A stretch of 64,000 bases of DNA from Psychrobacillus mangrovi (GTDB lineage: Bacteria; Bacillota; Bacilli; Bacillales_A; Planococcaceae): assembly GCF_037104765.1 (NCBI RefSeq), contig NZ_JBAWSY010000001.1, positions 248,001 to 312,000 of the forward strand. Direction: 5' to 3'. Of this stretch, positions 44,201 to 52,539 are shown in pieces. The notes under the pieces are model-generated. The model made no database searches and had not been told where the DNA came from. It saw only the letters and a program-made list of their open reading frames with translations. The stretch's first letter is position 1, and each line of letters starts with the position of its first letter. Made by a program: the position numbers and the translations under genes.

Positions 44201-45809
44201 GCAATGTCATGGTGGAAGTTACGATATGCTCACGTATAGAATCAATAGGAGGATTCGTAACTTGTGCAAAGTGCTGTTTAAAATAATTGAACAATGATTG
44301 CGGACGTTCTGATAACACTGCAAGTGGTGTATCATTCCCCATGGAACCAATCGGATCCTTGCCATCTAATGAAATAGGAACAATATACTTTTGAATATCT
44401 TCAAATGTATAGCCAAATGCTTTTTGTTGAAATAGTAGATTATTTAATTGCTCCGGCTTCTCATAATCGGATGTTAGAGTAATTTTATTTTCTTCTAACC
44501 ACTGCTTATAGGGATGGGCTTTTGCCATTTCCGTTTTGAGTTCTTCATCAGATATAATGCGACCTTGCTCTAAATCAATAAGTAGCATTCTTCCAGGACT
44601 CAATCGCTCTTTATATAGAATATTCTCCTCTTCCACATCAACAACTCCAACCTCTGAAGAGAAGATGATGTAGTCGTCCTTTGTTACGTAATAACGTGCT
44701 GGGCGTAAGCCGTTACGATCTAAAATTGCGCCAATTTGCTTTCCGTTTGTAAATGAAATAGCAGTTGGGCCATCCCAAGGCTCCATCAATGAACTGTGGT
44801 AAGCATAGAATGCCTTTTTTTCTTCACTAATGTGGGGATTTTCTGTCCAAGGCTCTGGAATAAGCATCATAGCGGTATGCGCTGGTGTTCTTCCTGCTAA
44901 AACGAAAAATTCAAATGCATTATCGAGCATGGAAGAATCACTTCCATTTGAATCAATAATCGGTAATAATTTATCTAAGTCTTTTCCGAATGCTTCCGAA
45001 ATAAATTGCTGCTCCCTTGCTTTCATCCAATTTACGTTCCCACGTAAAGTATTTATTTCGCCGTTATGGACAATGTAACGATTTGGATGAGCTCTTTCCC
45101 AACTCGGAAATGTATTAGTGCTGTAACGTGAATGTACGAGCGAAAAAGCAGATGTAAATAATTCATCTTGCAAATCTATATAGAACATATCTACTTCTTC
45201 AGGGGTTAGTAATCCTTTGTATACAATTGTTTGGCTAGATAAGCTTGCACAATAAAATTTCTTTGATTGTTGTTCAGCCCAATGCTCTACTTGTTTTCTA
45301 ATCACAAATAATTTTCTTTCAAAAGCAAGAGAATCAGTTTGGTTGACTGATTTGATAAACACTTGACGAACTACAGGTACTGTTTTTTTAGCTGCATCAC
45401 TTAACACGCTTGCATTAGTTGGAACTGTTCTCCAACCAATTAGTTGCTGACCTTCTAATTGGATCGTTTCGTTTATTTTTTCTTCGATTTTTTCCCGTTC
45501 TTTGTCATCTTCTGTAAAGAATAACATTCCAACTCCATAATTACCCTTGGTCGGTAAAACCCATTCATTACAAACTACTCGAAAGTACACGTCTGGAATT
45601 TGAACCATTAAGCCAGCGCCATCTCCCGTTTGACCATCGCTTCCTCTTCCAGCACGATGATCGAGACGACATAACATTTCCAATCCCTTTTTTACTATGT
45701 CATGTGTAGCGATACCTTTTATATGTGCATATAAACCAATCCCACAAGCGTCGTGTTCAAATTCAGGTTGATATAGCCCTTGTGCTTTTGGTAATTGATG
45801 AAAAGTCAT
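41277..45809 (-). CDS. gltB: Glutamate synthase large subunit
   Basis: About 1510 residues from ATG 45809, eight bases after GGAGG; a TTG at 45824 lies at that site and is not the start. Cys22 in FEHDACGIGLYAHI is the mature N-terminal nucleophile after removal of a propeptide, as in other large subunits. Next come the class II amidotransferase domain (to about 420), the central and FMN-binding domains (GEGGEHPSRYELDANGDNR; ADVIVISGYDGGTGASPKTS), the 3Fe-4S site CIMMRACHLDTCPVG and the C-terminal glycine-rich beta-helix. Called gltA in B. subtilis. Transcribed with gltD and divergent from gltC. Confidence 0.97.
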   Translation of the reverse strand: MTFHQLPKAQGLYQPEFEHDACGIGLYAHIKGIATHDIVKKGLEMLCRLDHRAGRGSDGQTGDGAGLMVQIPDVYFRVVCNEWVLPTKGNYGVGMLFFTEDDKEREKIEEKINETIQLEGQQLIGWRTVPTNASVLSDAAKKTVPVVRQVFIKSVNQTDSLAFERKLFVIRKQVEHWAEQQSKKFYCASLSSQTIVYKGLLTPEEVDMFYIDLQDELFTSAFSLVHSRYSTNTFPSWERAHPNRYIVHNGEINTLRGNVNWMKAREQQFISEAFGKDLDKLLPIIDSNGSDSSMLDNAFEFFVLAGRTPAHTAMMLIPEPWTENPHISEEKKAFYAYHSSLMEPWDGPTAISFTNGKQIGAILDRNGLRPARYYVTKDDYIIFSSEVGVVDVEEENILYKERLSPGRMLLIDLEQGRIISDEELKTEMAKAHPYKQWLEENKITLTSDYEKPEQLNNLLFQQKAFGYTFEDIQKYIVPISLDGKDPIGSMGNDTPLAVLSERPQSLFNYFKQHFAQVTNPPIDSIREHIVTSTMTLLGAEGDLLKPSALNAKRIYLDTPVLTNNQLKQLLELKDPTFNYGLIGLEMTEDLEYDLGNISKMADRFIEEGKSILVLSDRMINKDQVTIPVLLAASSLHQHLVRTGNRTKVSIIVESGEAREVHHFAALIGYGVDAINPYLVFATISEAIEKGHIVSSYKEAISKYSKGIAEGVVKVMSKMGISTVQSYRGAQIFEAVGISKEVIEQHFTGTVSQLSGIDMGTIAEEAKRRHTLAIESTQDSLESGSDFQWRSTGEHHAFNPKTIHTLQWATRKGDYGLYRQYAEMANEERIGFLRNSFTFKQNNKRIPLNEVESVDSIVKRFKTGAMSFGSLSQEAHETLAIAMNRLGGKSNSGEGGEHPSRYELDANGDNRRSAVKQIASGRFGVKSHYLVQADELQIKMAQGAKPGEGGQLPGNKVYPWVADVRGSTTGVGLISPPPHHDIYSIEDMAQLIHDLKNANRSARISVKLVAKAGVGTIAAGVAKGAADVIVISGYDGGTGASPKTSIKHTGLPWELGLAEAHQTLMLNGLRDRVRLETDGKLMTGKDVVMAALLGAEEFGFATAPLIVLGCIMMRACHLDTCPVGIATQNPELRDKFTGSADYVVNYMRFVAEEMREYMANLGFRTVEEMVGRTDVLEVSARAKGHWKVKQLDFANLLFQVQGNRTYSTPQNHKIDASFDMRQLLPKLEKAIANRTKVDLIYPISNTNRVVGTIIGSEISKQYGERGLSDDSIILRFLGAAGQSFGAFVPKGMSMYVTGDVNDYFGKGLSGGKLIVTAPLKGAAEGNVIAGNVALYGATSGTAFINGRAGERFAVRNSGVDVVVEGIGDHGCEYMTGGRAVILGDVGKNFGAGMSGGIAYVLVDDVSGLKEKCNMEMIEFEKINSADELHSLRQLIMDHYYYTKSTKAMNILDRWEETSKKFVKVVPNDYKMMLEKIQAFKLDGLTDEAAAMQAFLSTSTKKENTELELLKK

Positions 45810-45933
45810 TTTAAATACCTCCAATTTCCATAAAAAGTTACTTATTAATATTGTAGGTTTTCAAAATGATATAAACAATATATAATTTGGATATAAATCA
45901 TCTACTTTTTAGATTGATTAAGGGAGTGATAAT

Positions 45934-46836
45934 TTGGAACTACGTCAATTGAGGTATTTTATAGAAGTGGCAGAACGCGAACACATTTCGGAAGCCGCTA
46001 TTAACTTGCATGTTGCTCAATCAGCAGTAAGCAGACAAATTGCAAATTTGGAGGTGGAGCTTGGAGTAGAATTGTTCGAACGAGTGGGACGGAATGTAAA
46101 GTTAACTCCGATCGGGAAAATATTTATGCAACACAGTATTTCCGCTTTACAAGCAATCGACCATGCAAAAAAACAAATTGATGAATACTTAAATCCTGAA
46201 AAAGGGGTAATTAAAATAGGCTTCCCAACGAGTTTAGCTGGTCACTTATTACCAACCGTCATTTCTGCCTTTAAAAAAGAACATCCAAATGTAGCCTTCC
46301 ATCTACGACAAGGATCATATAACTATTTGATTGATGCAGTGAAAAATAGAGAATTAAACCTTGCCTTTTTAGGCCCGCTTCCACCAAAGGATGAATTGAT
46401 AAATGGTACCATTTTGTTTACGGAGTATTTTTCAGTGCTCTTACCTTCCAATCATCCTTTTGCCAATAGAAAAAGTATTCCTTTAATTGATTTGCGAAAC
46501 GAGAATTTTGTTTTGTTTCCAGAAGGGTATGTATTAAACAAAATCGTTGTAGAAGCATGTAATTCTGTCGGATTCGCACCTAAAGTTACGTCCGAAGGCG
46601 AAGACATGGATGCTATTAAAGGTCTAGTCGCGGCAGGTATTGGAGTGAGTTTATTACCCGAAAGTACGTTTTATGATTCCACTCCAAGATTTACAGTAAA
46701 AATCCCAATTGACTCGCCTGCCATCCGTAGAACCGTTGGCATTCTAAGCCCAACATCACGTGAATTGTCCCCTTCCGAAAAAGTATTTCACCAATTCGTC
46801 ATACGTTTCTTCTCTTTACTAGGACAATACCAATAA
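45934..46836 (+). CDS. gltC: LysR family activator of glutamate synthase, GltC
   Basis: 300 residues starting at TTG seven bases after AGGGAGTG. N-terminal helix-turn-helix: MELRQLRYFIEVAEREHISEAA and AQSAVSRQIANLEVELGVELFER. The C-terminal effector domain begins IKIGFPTSLAGHLLPTVI, a typical GltC stretch. It is divergent from gltB with 124 bases between the two starts, the same arrangement as in B. subtilis, where GltC activates gltAB in response to glutamate and 2-oxoglutarate levels and represses its own gene. A precise operator dyad could not be fixed by eye. Confidence 0.92.
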   Translation: MELRQLRYFIEVAEREHISEAAINLHVAQSAVSRQIANLEVELGVELFERVGRNVKLTPIGKIFMQHSISALQAIDHAKKQIDEYLNPEKGVIKIGFPTSLAGHLLPTVISAFKKEHPNVAFHLRQGSYNYLIDAVKNRELNLAFLGPLPPKDELINGTILFTEYFSVLLPSNHPFANRKSIPLIDLRNENFVLFPEGYVLNKIVVEACNSVGFAPKVTSEGEDMDAIKGLVAAGIGVSLLPESTFYDSTPRFTVKIPIDSPAIRRTVGILSPTSRELSPSEKVFHQFVIRFFSLLGQYQ

Positions 46837-46850
46837 TTATTATTACAAAA

Positions 46851-46936
46851 GTATTACAGGTGCCTGGAAGTATTACAGGTGCCTGGCACAAAAACAAACA
46901 TGAAATTCGTGAATTTCACGTTTTTCATGTTTGTTT
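46851..46936. repeat. Repeat copy B: doubled GGTGCCTGG core plus long hairpin
   Basis: The unit GTATTACAGGTGCCTGG occurs twice (46851-46867 and 46870-46886), the second continuing to GCAC. It is followed by a 21-base-arm hairpin (46892-46936, loop ATT, two mismatches) built from AACAAACATGAAA and CGTGA with their complements. The hairpin lies between convergent gltC and ycsI and can end both transcripts. Confidence 0.75.
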
Positions 46937-46963
46937 CTACAACTCATTCAATTAGTAATTTTT

Positions 46964-47755
46964 TTATAATACACTTAGTTTTTCGTCTTTCAAATCACTG
47001 ATGAACATGCAACCAGGAGCATGCGTAATCATAATAGAAGGTTTACTCTGCATCGCAACAGCCTGTGGTGTAACACCACAGGCCCAAAAAACAGGGATTT
47101 CTCCTTCTTTGATCGTCACTGCATCTCCAAAGTCAGGCTGTTGAATGTCATTGATACCAATTAGACTCGGATCTCCAATATGTATCGGTGCACCGTGCAC
47201 TCCTGGGAATCTTGATGTAATTTGTATTGCTCGAATGGCATCTGCTTGAGACATTGGCCGCATACTAACTACAGTAGGTCCTTCAAATACACCTGCTTTT
47301 GCACAATCGATATTCGTTTTATACATTGGTACATTGCAGTTTTCCTCAATATGTCTAATAGGTATACCAGCTTCAAGCAAAGGTGTTTCGAAAGTGAAGC
47401 TACAACCTATTAGAAAAGCTACCATATCGTCTTCCCAGTAATCCTTAATATCTGTTACTTCTTCTGTGAATACGCCATCTTTATAAATCCGATATTTCGG
47501 TATATCTGTTCGAATATCCGCATCTTTTGCAATGGTGCTCGGAATATATGAACCAACCTCTGTAACATCTACTAAAGGACAAGCCTTTGGATTTCTTTGG
47601 CAAAATAATAAAAAGTCAAAAGCATATTCTTTTTTTAGAATAGCTAAATTTGCCTGCGTATAACCTTTAGCCATACCAGCTGTTGGACCTGTAATTTGCC
47701 CGGAACTTATGAGTTTACGTATATCAGTTGGAGCCATTGTTTCAAAACTATTCAT
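46964..47755 (-). CDS. ycsI: Putative hydro-lyase, YcsI/DUF1445 family
   Basis: 263 residues, full-length YcsI family. Recognisable parts: ISSGQITGPTAGMAKGYTQANLAIL, CQRNPKACPLVDVTEVG, FLIGCSFTFETPLLEAGIP, NVPMYKTNI and THAPGCMFISDL. Members are annotated as hydro-lyases; a D-glutamate cyclase activity, which forms 5-oxo-D-proline, is known for a related mitochondrial protein. Its place in the 5-oxoproline cluster, next to an NRAMP-type transporter and pxpA, fits. AGGAGGGAG lies somewhat far (about 12 bases) from the ATG. Confidence 0.88.
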   Translation of the reverse strand: MNSFETMAPTDIRKLISSGQITGPTAGMAKGYTQANLAILKKEYAFDFLLFCQRNPKACPLVDVTEVGSYIPSTIAKDADIRTDIPKYRIYKDGVFTEEVTDIKDYWEDDMVAFLIGCSFTFETPLLEAGIPIRHIEENCNVPMYKTNIDCAKAGVFEGPTVVSMRPMSQADAIRAIQITSRFPGVHGAPIHIGDPSLIGINDIQQPDFGDAVTIKEGEIPVFWACGVTPQAVAMQSKPSIMITHAPGCMFISDLKDEKLSVL

Positions 47756-47772
47756 CGGTCAAGTTCTCCCTC

Positions 47773-48993
47773 CTATTTAAAAAGTAAAGGAATTTGTTCT
47801 ATAAGTGTCATGATTCCTAATACACCCATTACAACGGTCACGATTGCCCCAGCAATTGTTAACCAAGTGGGATGCTTGTAATCTCCAACGATTTCTTTTT
47901 TGTATGCACCAATTAGGAGCGTACCAAGTGCTAATGGCAAAATTAGCGCATTTAAAGCACCAACAAGAATAAGGATATTTACAGGACGTCCTACTAAAGC
48001 AAATACTAGAGTTGATACTAGAATAAAAACGATAATAACCCAGTTATGATATTTTTCAATCATTGGGTGAAATGAACGAATAAATGATACGGATGTATAT
48101 GCTGCTCCAACAACAGATGTAATTGCAGCTGCCCACATAATTACACCAAAAATTCGATAACCGATTTCGCCAGCAGCAAGTCTAAAAACAGAAGCTGGTG
48201 GATTCGCCGGATCAATTTGTAATCCTTGTGAAACAACTCCAAGAACAGCTAAGAATAATGCCACACGCATGATTCCCGTTACTACAATACCTGTTACAGA
48301 ACTTTTTGTCACATCAGGTAATGACTCCACCCCTTTTACGCCTGCATCTAAAAGTCTGTGACCTCCTGCAAAAGTGATATACCCACCAACTGTACCACCA
48401 ACTAGTGTCACAATAGCAAATATACTAATTTCCGAAGGAGCAAACGTATTTACAATCGCTTCACCAACTGGTGGTGAAGTTGAAAATGCAACATAAACCA
48501 TTAAGGCAATCATTACAAACCCTGCAGCTTGAGCAACTTTATCCATTGCTTTTCCTGCTTCTTTCACAACAAAGATAAAAATTGCAAATGCCGCACTAAT
48601 AATTGCACCTGTTATTGGATCCAAACCGAGCATCGCATTTAATCCTAAGCCTGCTCCCGCAACGTTTCCTATATTAAATGCTAATCCACCAATTACAATG
48701 AGTATTGCTAATAACACACCTAGACCCGGCAATACTTTATTAGCAATTTCTTGACCACGTAATCCGGAAACAGCGATAATTCTCCAAACATTCATTTGAA
48801 CAAAAACATCTAGCAAAAGTGAGATCAAAATGACAAAACCAAAACTAGCAGCTAGTTGTTCTGTAAATACAGTTGTTTGTGTCAAAAATCCCGGACCAAT
48901 AGATGATGTAGCCATCAAAAATGCTGCACCTAGTAAGACACTTTTTCCTACTGTCTTTTTAGTACTATCATTTTGTTTTAATTGTTCTCCCAT
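47773..48993 (-). CDS. NRAMP family transporter (YcsG-like)
   Basis: 406 residues with 11 membrane helices, NRAMP/SLC11 fold. The first helix reads SSIGPGFLTQTTVF, where classical metal-transporting NRAMPs have a DPGN motif; the aspartate and asparagine metal ligands are missing here. The sixth helix reads GAAYTSVSF. B. subtilis YcsG in the ycs/kip region is the same type. Loss of the metal-binding motif and the 5-oxoproline context suggest it moves an organic compound, possibly 5-oxoproline. AAGGAGG precedes the ATG. Between pxpA and ycsI in one operon. Confidence 0.85.
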   Translation of the reverse strand: MGEQLKQNDSTKKTVGKSVLLGAAFLMATSSIGPGFLTQTTVFTEQLAASFGFVILISLLLDVFVQMNVWRIIAVSGLRGQEIANKVLPGLGVLLAILIVIGGLAFNIGNVAGAGLGLNAMLGLDPITGAIISAAFAIFIFVVKEAGKAMDKVAQAAGFVMIALMVYVAFSTSPPVGEAIVNTFAPSEISIFAIVTLVGGTVGGYITFAGGHRLLDAGVKGVESLPDVTKSSVTGIVVTGIMRVALFLAVLGVVSQGLQIDPANPPASVFRLAAGEIGYRIFGVIMWAAAITSVVGAAYTSVSFIRSFHPMIEKYHNWVIIVFILVSTLVFALVGRPVNILILVGALNALILPLALGTLLIGAYKKEIVGDYKHPTWLTIAGAIVTVVMGVLGIMTLIEQIPLLFK

Positions 48994-49004
48994 TGTTTTC
49001 CTCC

Positions 49005-49766
49005 TTAATCTACGAAAGCTGAAACGATTACATCGTTACTCTTTAACGTTTCTTTAATATTTTGAGCAAAAGAAACAGCATGTTCCCCATCTCCATGAAT
49101 ACAAACTGTATCTGCCTTTATTAACACTTCTGTATTCTGTTGTGAAATTACTATTCCTTCTGTCACCATTTTCACAACTTGGGCAATAGACTTTTTGGTA
49201 TCTGTAATAAGAGCGTCACACTGCTGACGAGAAGTTAACGACCCATCTGACTGATATGTACGATCCGCAAATACTTCATGAGCTGTTTGTAAACCTATCT
49301 TTTCCCCAGCCGCCGTTAATTCACTATTAGCTAGTCCAAATAATACGAGCGAAGGAGATACATCATATACAGCTTGTGCTACCGCTAGAGCCAGCTCAGA
49401 ATCTTTAGCAGCCATATTAAATAAAGCACCATGCGGTTTTACATGCTGCATCTGCTCACCAAAAGTAGCCAAAAATCCATTGAGGGCACCAATTTGATAG
49501 ACTACCATGTCATATGCTTCTTGCGGAGATATTTTCATCTCTCTTCTACCAAAACCATTTAAGTCAGGTAAACCAGGATGTGCACCAATTTTAACGCCAT
49601 TTTCTATCGCTAACTTGACAGTTTCTCGCATTACACTAGGATCTCCAGCATGAAATCCACAAGCAATATTAGCTGATGTAACATATTTTAATATTTCCTG
49701 CTGCTCCCCCAATTTGTATCGACCAAAACTTTCCCCTAAGTCACAATTTATATCTACTCGAAACAT
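49005..49766 (-). CDS. pxpA: 5-oxoprolinase subunit A
   Basis: 253 residues of the LamB/YcsF family. Conserved parts: VDINCDLGESFGRYKLGEQ, NIACGFHAGDPSVMRETV, IGAHPGLPDLNGFGRREM, HVKPHGALFN and DTVCIHGDGEHAV. PxpA with PxpB and PxpC cleaves 5-oxoproline to glutamate with ATP. AGGAGG lies six bases before the ATG. It is the first gene of the leftward unit pxpA-NRAMP-ycsI, while pxpBC are transcribed in the other direction from the same 250-base region. Confidence 0.94.
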   Translation of the reverse strand: MFRVDINCDLGESFGRYKLGEQQEILKYVTSANIACGFHAGDPSVMRETVKLAIENGVKIGAHPGLPDLNGFGRREMKISPQEAYDMVVYQIGALNGFLATFGEQMQHVKPHGALFNMAAKDSELALAVAQAVYDVSPSLVLFGLANSELTAAGEKIGLQTAHEVFADRTYQSDGSLTSRQQCDALITDTKKSIAQVVKMVTEGIVISQQNTEVLIKADTVCIHGDGEHAVSFAQNIKETLKSNDVIVSAFVD

Positions 49767-49867
49767 TTACACCCTCCTAAAAATAAATTTTTATTAATTT
49801 CAAAATGTTTGAGTACCGAAAAATGAAACTAAAGTTTTGAAACTTAAACCAATTTTAGCACAATCAA

Positions 49868-49882
49868 ATTTTTCTGAATAGA
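49868..49882 (+). promoter_or_regulatory. Candidate CodY-like site in the pxpA-pxpB divergent region
   Basis: ATTTTTCTGAATAGA matches 11 of 15 positions of AATTTTCWGAAAATT. It lies midway between the divergent pxpA and pxpB starts, so a single protein could act on both. Short AT-rich matches are expected by chance, hence low confidence. Confidence 0.25.
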
Positions 49883-50016
49883 TATTATTTTAGGTGGAAT
49901 ATCAAATTATTACTAAAAACTAAAACTTGTATTTTAATATTGGAGAATTATAATTATTGTTATAATTCATTTTTAAGAACTTCATTACCAAATTTCGAAA
50001 CTAAGGAGCTGTTAGT

Positions 50017-50745
50017 ATGCCCAATCATTATTTTGATTGCACGATAAAACCACTGGGAGATTCCGCAATAATCGTACAGCTCGGGGAAGGTATAGATACA
50101 AAAATTCATCAGAAGGTTAAAAGTCTATCCGAAATACTTTCAAGAAATACATTTGAAGGATTAATCGAGTTTGTTCCAGCTTATAACAATATAACGGTGT
50201 ATTATAATCCATACGTTATTTATAATTCACAAAAGGGTAACTTATCTTCCTTTGAATATGTCTCCAAACATATAAAAAAATTAGTGAAACAAATGACGAT
50301 AAATAATAATGAGTCACCTAGGCTCATATCCATTCCTGTTTGTTATGGAGGAGAATTTGGACCTGATTTAGAAAAAGTAGCCAATTATCACAACATGTCT
50401 ACAGAGGAAGTTATTCGAATTCATTCAGAGAGTGAATGTTTAGTTTACATGCTCGGTTTTGCACCCGGTTTTCCCTTTATGGGTGGAATGGATGAGCGAA
50501 TATCTACACCTCGAAAAGAAACACCCAGATTATCAATAAAACCTGGATCAGTAGGAATTGCAGGTAAACAAACCGGTATTTATCCGCTAGAAACTCCTGG
50601 TGGATGGCAAATTATCGGTCGAACACCATTAGATTTATTTCTACCTCATATGTCCCCACCTACTTTATTGCAGGCTGGTGATATAATCCGTTTTGTCCCG
50701 ATTCCTTCCAGTGACTATTTAAATTATAAGGAGTTGAGGAAATGA
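50017..50745 (+). CDS. pxpB: 5-oxoprolinase subunit B (KipI)
   Basis: 242 residues. The family stretches are GDSAIIVQLGEGID at the N-terminus, VIRIHSESECLVYMLGFAPGFPFMGG, and PGSVGIAGKQTGIYPLETPGGWQIIGRTP with the catalytic-region histidine replaced context near PLDLF. In B. subtilis KipI inhibits the sporulation kinase KinA, and it is also subunit B of the ATP-dependent 5-oxoprolinase. AAGGAG lies upstream. Stop and pxpC start overlap by four bases (ATGA). Confidence 0.93.
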   Translation: MPNHYFDCTIKPLGDSAIIVQLGEGIDTKIHQKVKSLSEILSRNTFEGLIEFVPAYNNITVYYNPYVIYNSQKGNLSSFEYVSKHIKKLVKQMTINNNESPRLISIPVCYGGEFGPDLEKVANYHNMSTEEVIRIHSESECLVYMLGFAPGFPFMGGMDERISTPRKETPRLSIKPGSVGIAGKQTGIYPLETPGGWQIIGRTPLDLFLPHMSPPTLLQAGDIIRFVPIPSSDYLNYKELRK

Positions 50746-51731
50746 GCATACGCGTATTGCATTCGGGGCTATTAACTACGATTCAAGATGTCGGTCGATA
50801 TGGATCGCAAAAATATGGTGTAATCGTTAGCGGTGCGATGGATAGCTATTCTTTAAGACTGGCAAATCTCTTAGTTGGGAATCAAGAAAATGAAGCTGCT
50901 CTTGAAATAACCCTATTTGGGACGACTCTTCAATTTGATGAAGATACCCTTCTCGCTATAACTGGTGGGGATTTTCTAACTACGATAGACGGATTGAAAG
51001 CACAATTGTGGCGTCCAATCTTAATAAAGAAAAATTCTATCTTAAAATTCCATTCTGCAATTAAAGGAAGTAGAGCGTATGTAGCTTTTGCTGGAGGAAT
51101 TGATATTCCCGAAATTATGGGAAGCAAAAGTACATATATGCGCGCAAATATTGGAGGATTTAAAGGGAGGGCGTTGAAAAAGGGAGACATTTTATCCACT
51201 TTGGATGTTGGTGAAATTGGTAACAAGCTTATTCAACGATTAAAAAAGGAAGATGCAACTTGGTCTGTAGACTTTAATAACTTGATTTCGTTCGACGACA
51301 ATCAGCTTATTCGAGTTTTAAAAGGAACTGAATTTAATCGTTTTGATCGTAAAAGCCAAATTAATTTTTTTGAAAAACCATATACTATAACTGTGCAATC
51401 AGACCGAATGGGATACCGATTAGATGGTACTCCCCTATCACTCTCGGAAAATTTTGACCTCCTTTCTGAAGGAGTCACCTTTGGAACTGTCCAGATACCT
51501 TCAAGCGGACAACCTATAATCCTTATGGCAGATCGCCAAACAACTGGAGGCTATCCTAAAATTGCACAAGTAATAACTGCCGACTTACCAAGTCTCGCTC
51601 AGCTTCAACCTACCTCAACGATTCGTTTTAAGGAAGTCACACTAGCTGAAGCAGAAAATGCGATTTATACAAATGAGCAGTCGATAAAAAATATTAAAAA
51701 TGCGATTCATTATAAAATTTTCAGTAACTAA
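50742..51731 (+). CDS. pxpC: 5-oxoprolinase subunit C (KipA)
   Basis: 329 residues, biotin-dependent carboxylase-like (KipA/PxpC) family: VLHSGLLTTIQDVGRYGSQ at the start, SGAMDSYSLRLANLLVGN, ALEITLFGTTLQF, SDRMGYRLDGTPL and PSSGQPIILMADRQTTGGYPKI. It joins PxpA and PxpB in 5-oxoproline hydrolysis and counteracts KipI in B. subtilis. The start overlaps pxpB, so both subunits are made in step. A bidirectional terminator follows. Confidence 0.94.
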   Translation: MSIRVLHSGLLTTIQDVGRYGSQKYGVIVSGAMDSYSLRLANLLVGNQENEAALEITLFGTTLQFDEDTLLAITGGDFLTTIDGLKAQLWRPILIKKNSILKFHSAIKGSRAYVAFAGGIDIPEIMGSKSTYMRANIGGFKGRALKKGDILSTLDVGEIGNKLIQRLKKEDATWSVDFNNLISFDDNQLIRVLKGTEFNRFDRKSQINFFEKPYTITVQSDRMGYRLDGTPLSLSENFDLLSEGVTFGTVQIPSSGQPIILMADRQTTGGYPKIAQVITADLPSLAQLQPTSTIRFKEVTLAEAENAIYTNEQSIKNIKNAIHYKIFSN

Positions 51732-51732
51732 A

Positions 51733-51767
51733 AAAGTCCTCTATTCATGAATGGAATAGAGGACTTT
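51733..51767. terminator. Bidirectional terminator
   Basis: Fourteen-base perfect arms AAAGTCCTCTATTC and complement around a seven-base loop, between convergent pxpC and the IclR gene. Confidence 0.85.
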
Positions 51768-51768
51768 C

Positions 51769-52515
51769 TTATTGATATCCTAGTTTTTCAGAGATTTTAT
51801 TAGCAGCATCTATCGCTTTTTCGGCAAAGATATCCACTTGCTCATTCTGGTAATTCGCATCAATTCCTGCAATACTAATTCCCCCAATAACTTCTCCTTT
51901 ATGGTTGAAAATTGGAGCAGCAATAGCGGAGGAATGGTCTTCTAATTCTGAATGACTAATCGTATAGCCATTTAGTCTTGCATTTTTAATACTCTCGAAC
52001 AAAATTTTTTTGTCAGTAATTGTACCCATCGCAAAAGGCTTTAATTCAACATTTTCTAAATAAGAATCAATTTCATCATCATGTAAAAAAGACAAAATGA
52101 CACGCGAACAAGCACCTGCATACAAGGGACTTCTTCTTCCAATCGCAGTGTATAAACGGACTTTTTGGTACAGATCCACTTTTTCAATATAAATTGCTTC
52201 ATCACCTTGCCGAACAATTAAATTAATCGCTTCTTTTAATTCATTATGTAATTCCTGCATAATCGGATAGGCAATTTGTCTTATATCCAATCGAGATGAA
52301 ACAAGATTTCCATAAGTGAGAAATAGGAGTCCTAAACGATATTTAGAATCGTCCCCTTTTACAAGAAAACCCATCTCCTCTAAAGACATTAACATTCGAT
52401 AAACGGATGATTTTGGGATCTTCGATAGTTCAATTATTTCTTGAAATGTCAAAGCCGCATGATCCATGAATAAATTCAAAATATCCATCGAACGAACAAG
52501 TGTTTTATTTTTCAT
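51769..52515 (-). CDS. IclR family regulator (KipR-like)
   Basis: 248 residues. N-terminal winged helix: RSMDILNLFMDHAALTFQEI and PKSSVYRMLMSLEEMGFLV; C-terminal IclR effector domain with AIGRRSPLYAGACSRVILSF and GGISIAGIDANYQNEQ. In B. subtilis the kip operon is controlled by KipR, an IclR-type protein encoded in the cluster; this gene sits beside pxpBC in convergent orientation and is the obvious candidate. AAGGAGAG is the ribosome site. The effector may be 5-oxoproline or a related compound, which is inference. Confidence 0.88.
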   Translation of the reverse strand: MKNKTLVRSMDILNLFMDHAALTFQEIIELSKIPKSSVYRMLMSLEEMGFLVKGDDSKYRLGLLFLTYGNLVSSRLDIRQIAYPIMQELHNELKEAINLIVRQGDEAIYIEKVDLYQKVRLYTAIGRRSPLYAGACSRVILSFLHDDEIDSYLENVELKPFAMGTITDKKILFESIKNARLNGYTISHSELEDHSSAIAAPIFNHKGEVIGGISIAGIDANYQNEQVDIFAEKAIDAANKISEKLGYQ

Positions 52516-52539
52516 AAACTCTCCTTCTACATCTAACTC

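Noticed and set aside
45810..45824. Five-residue longer start of gltB
   Set aside because: The TTG overlaps the GGAGG ribosome site used by the ATG at 45809, and Cys22 in the family fits that ATG.
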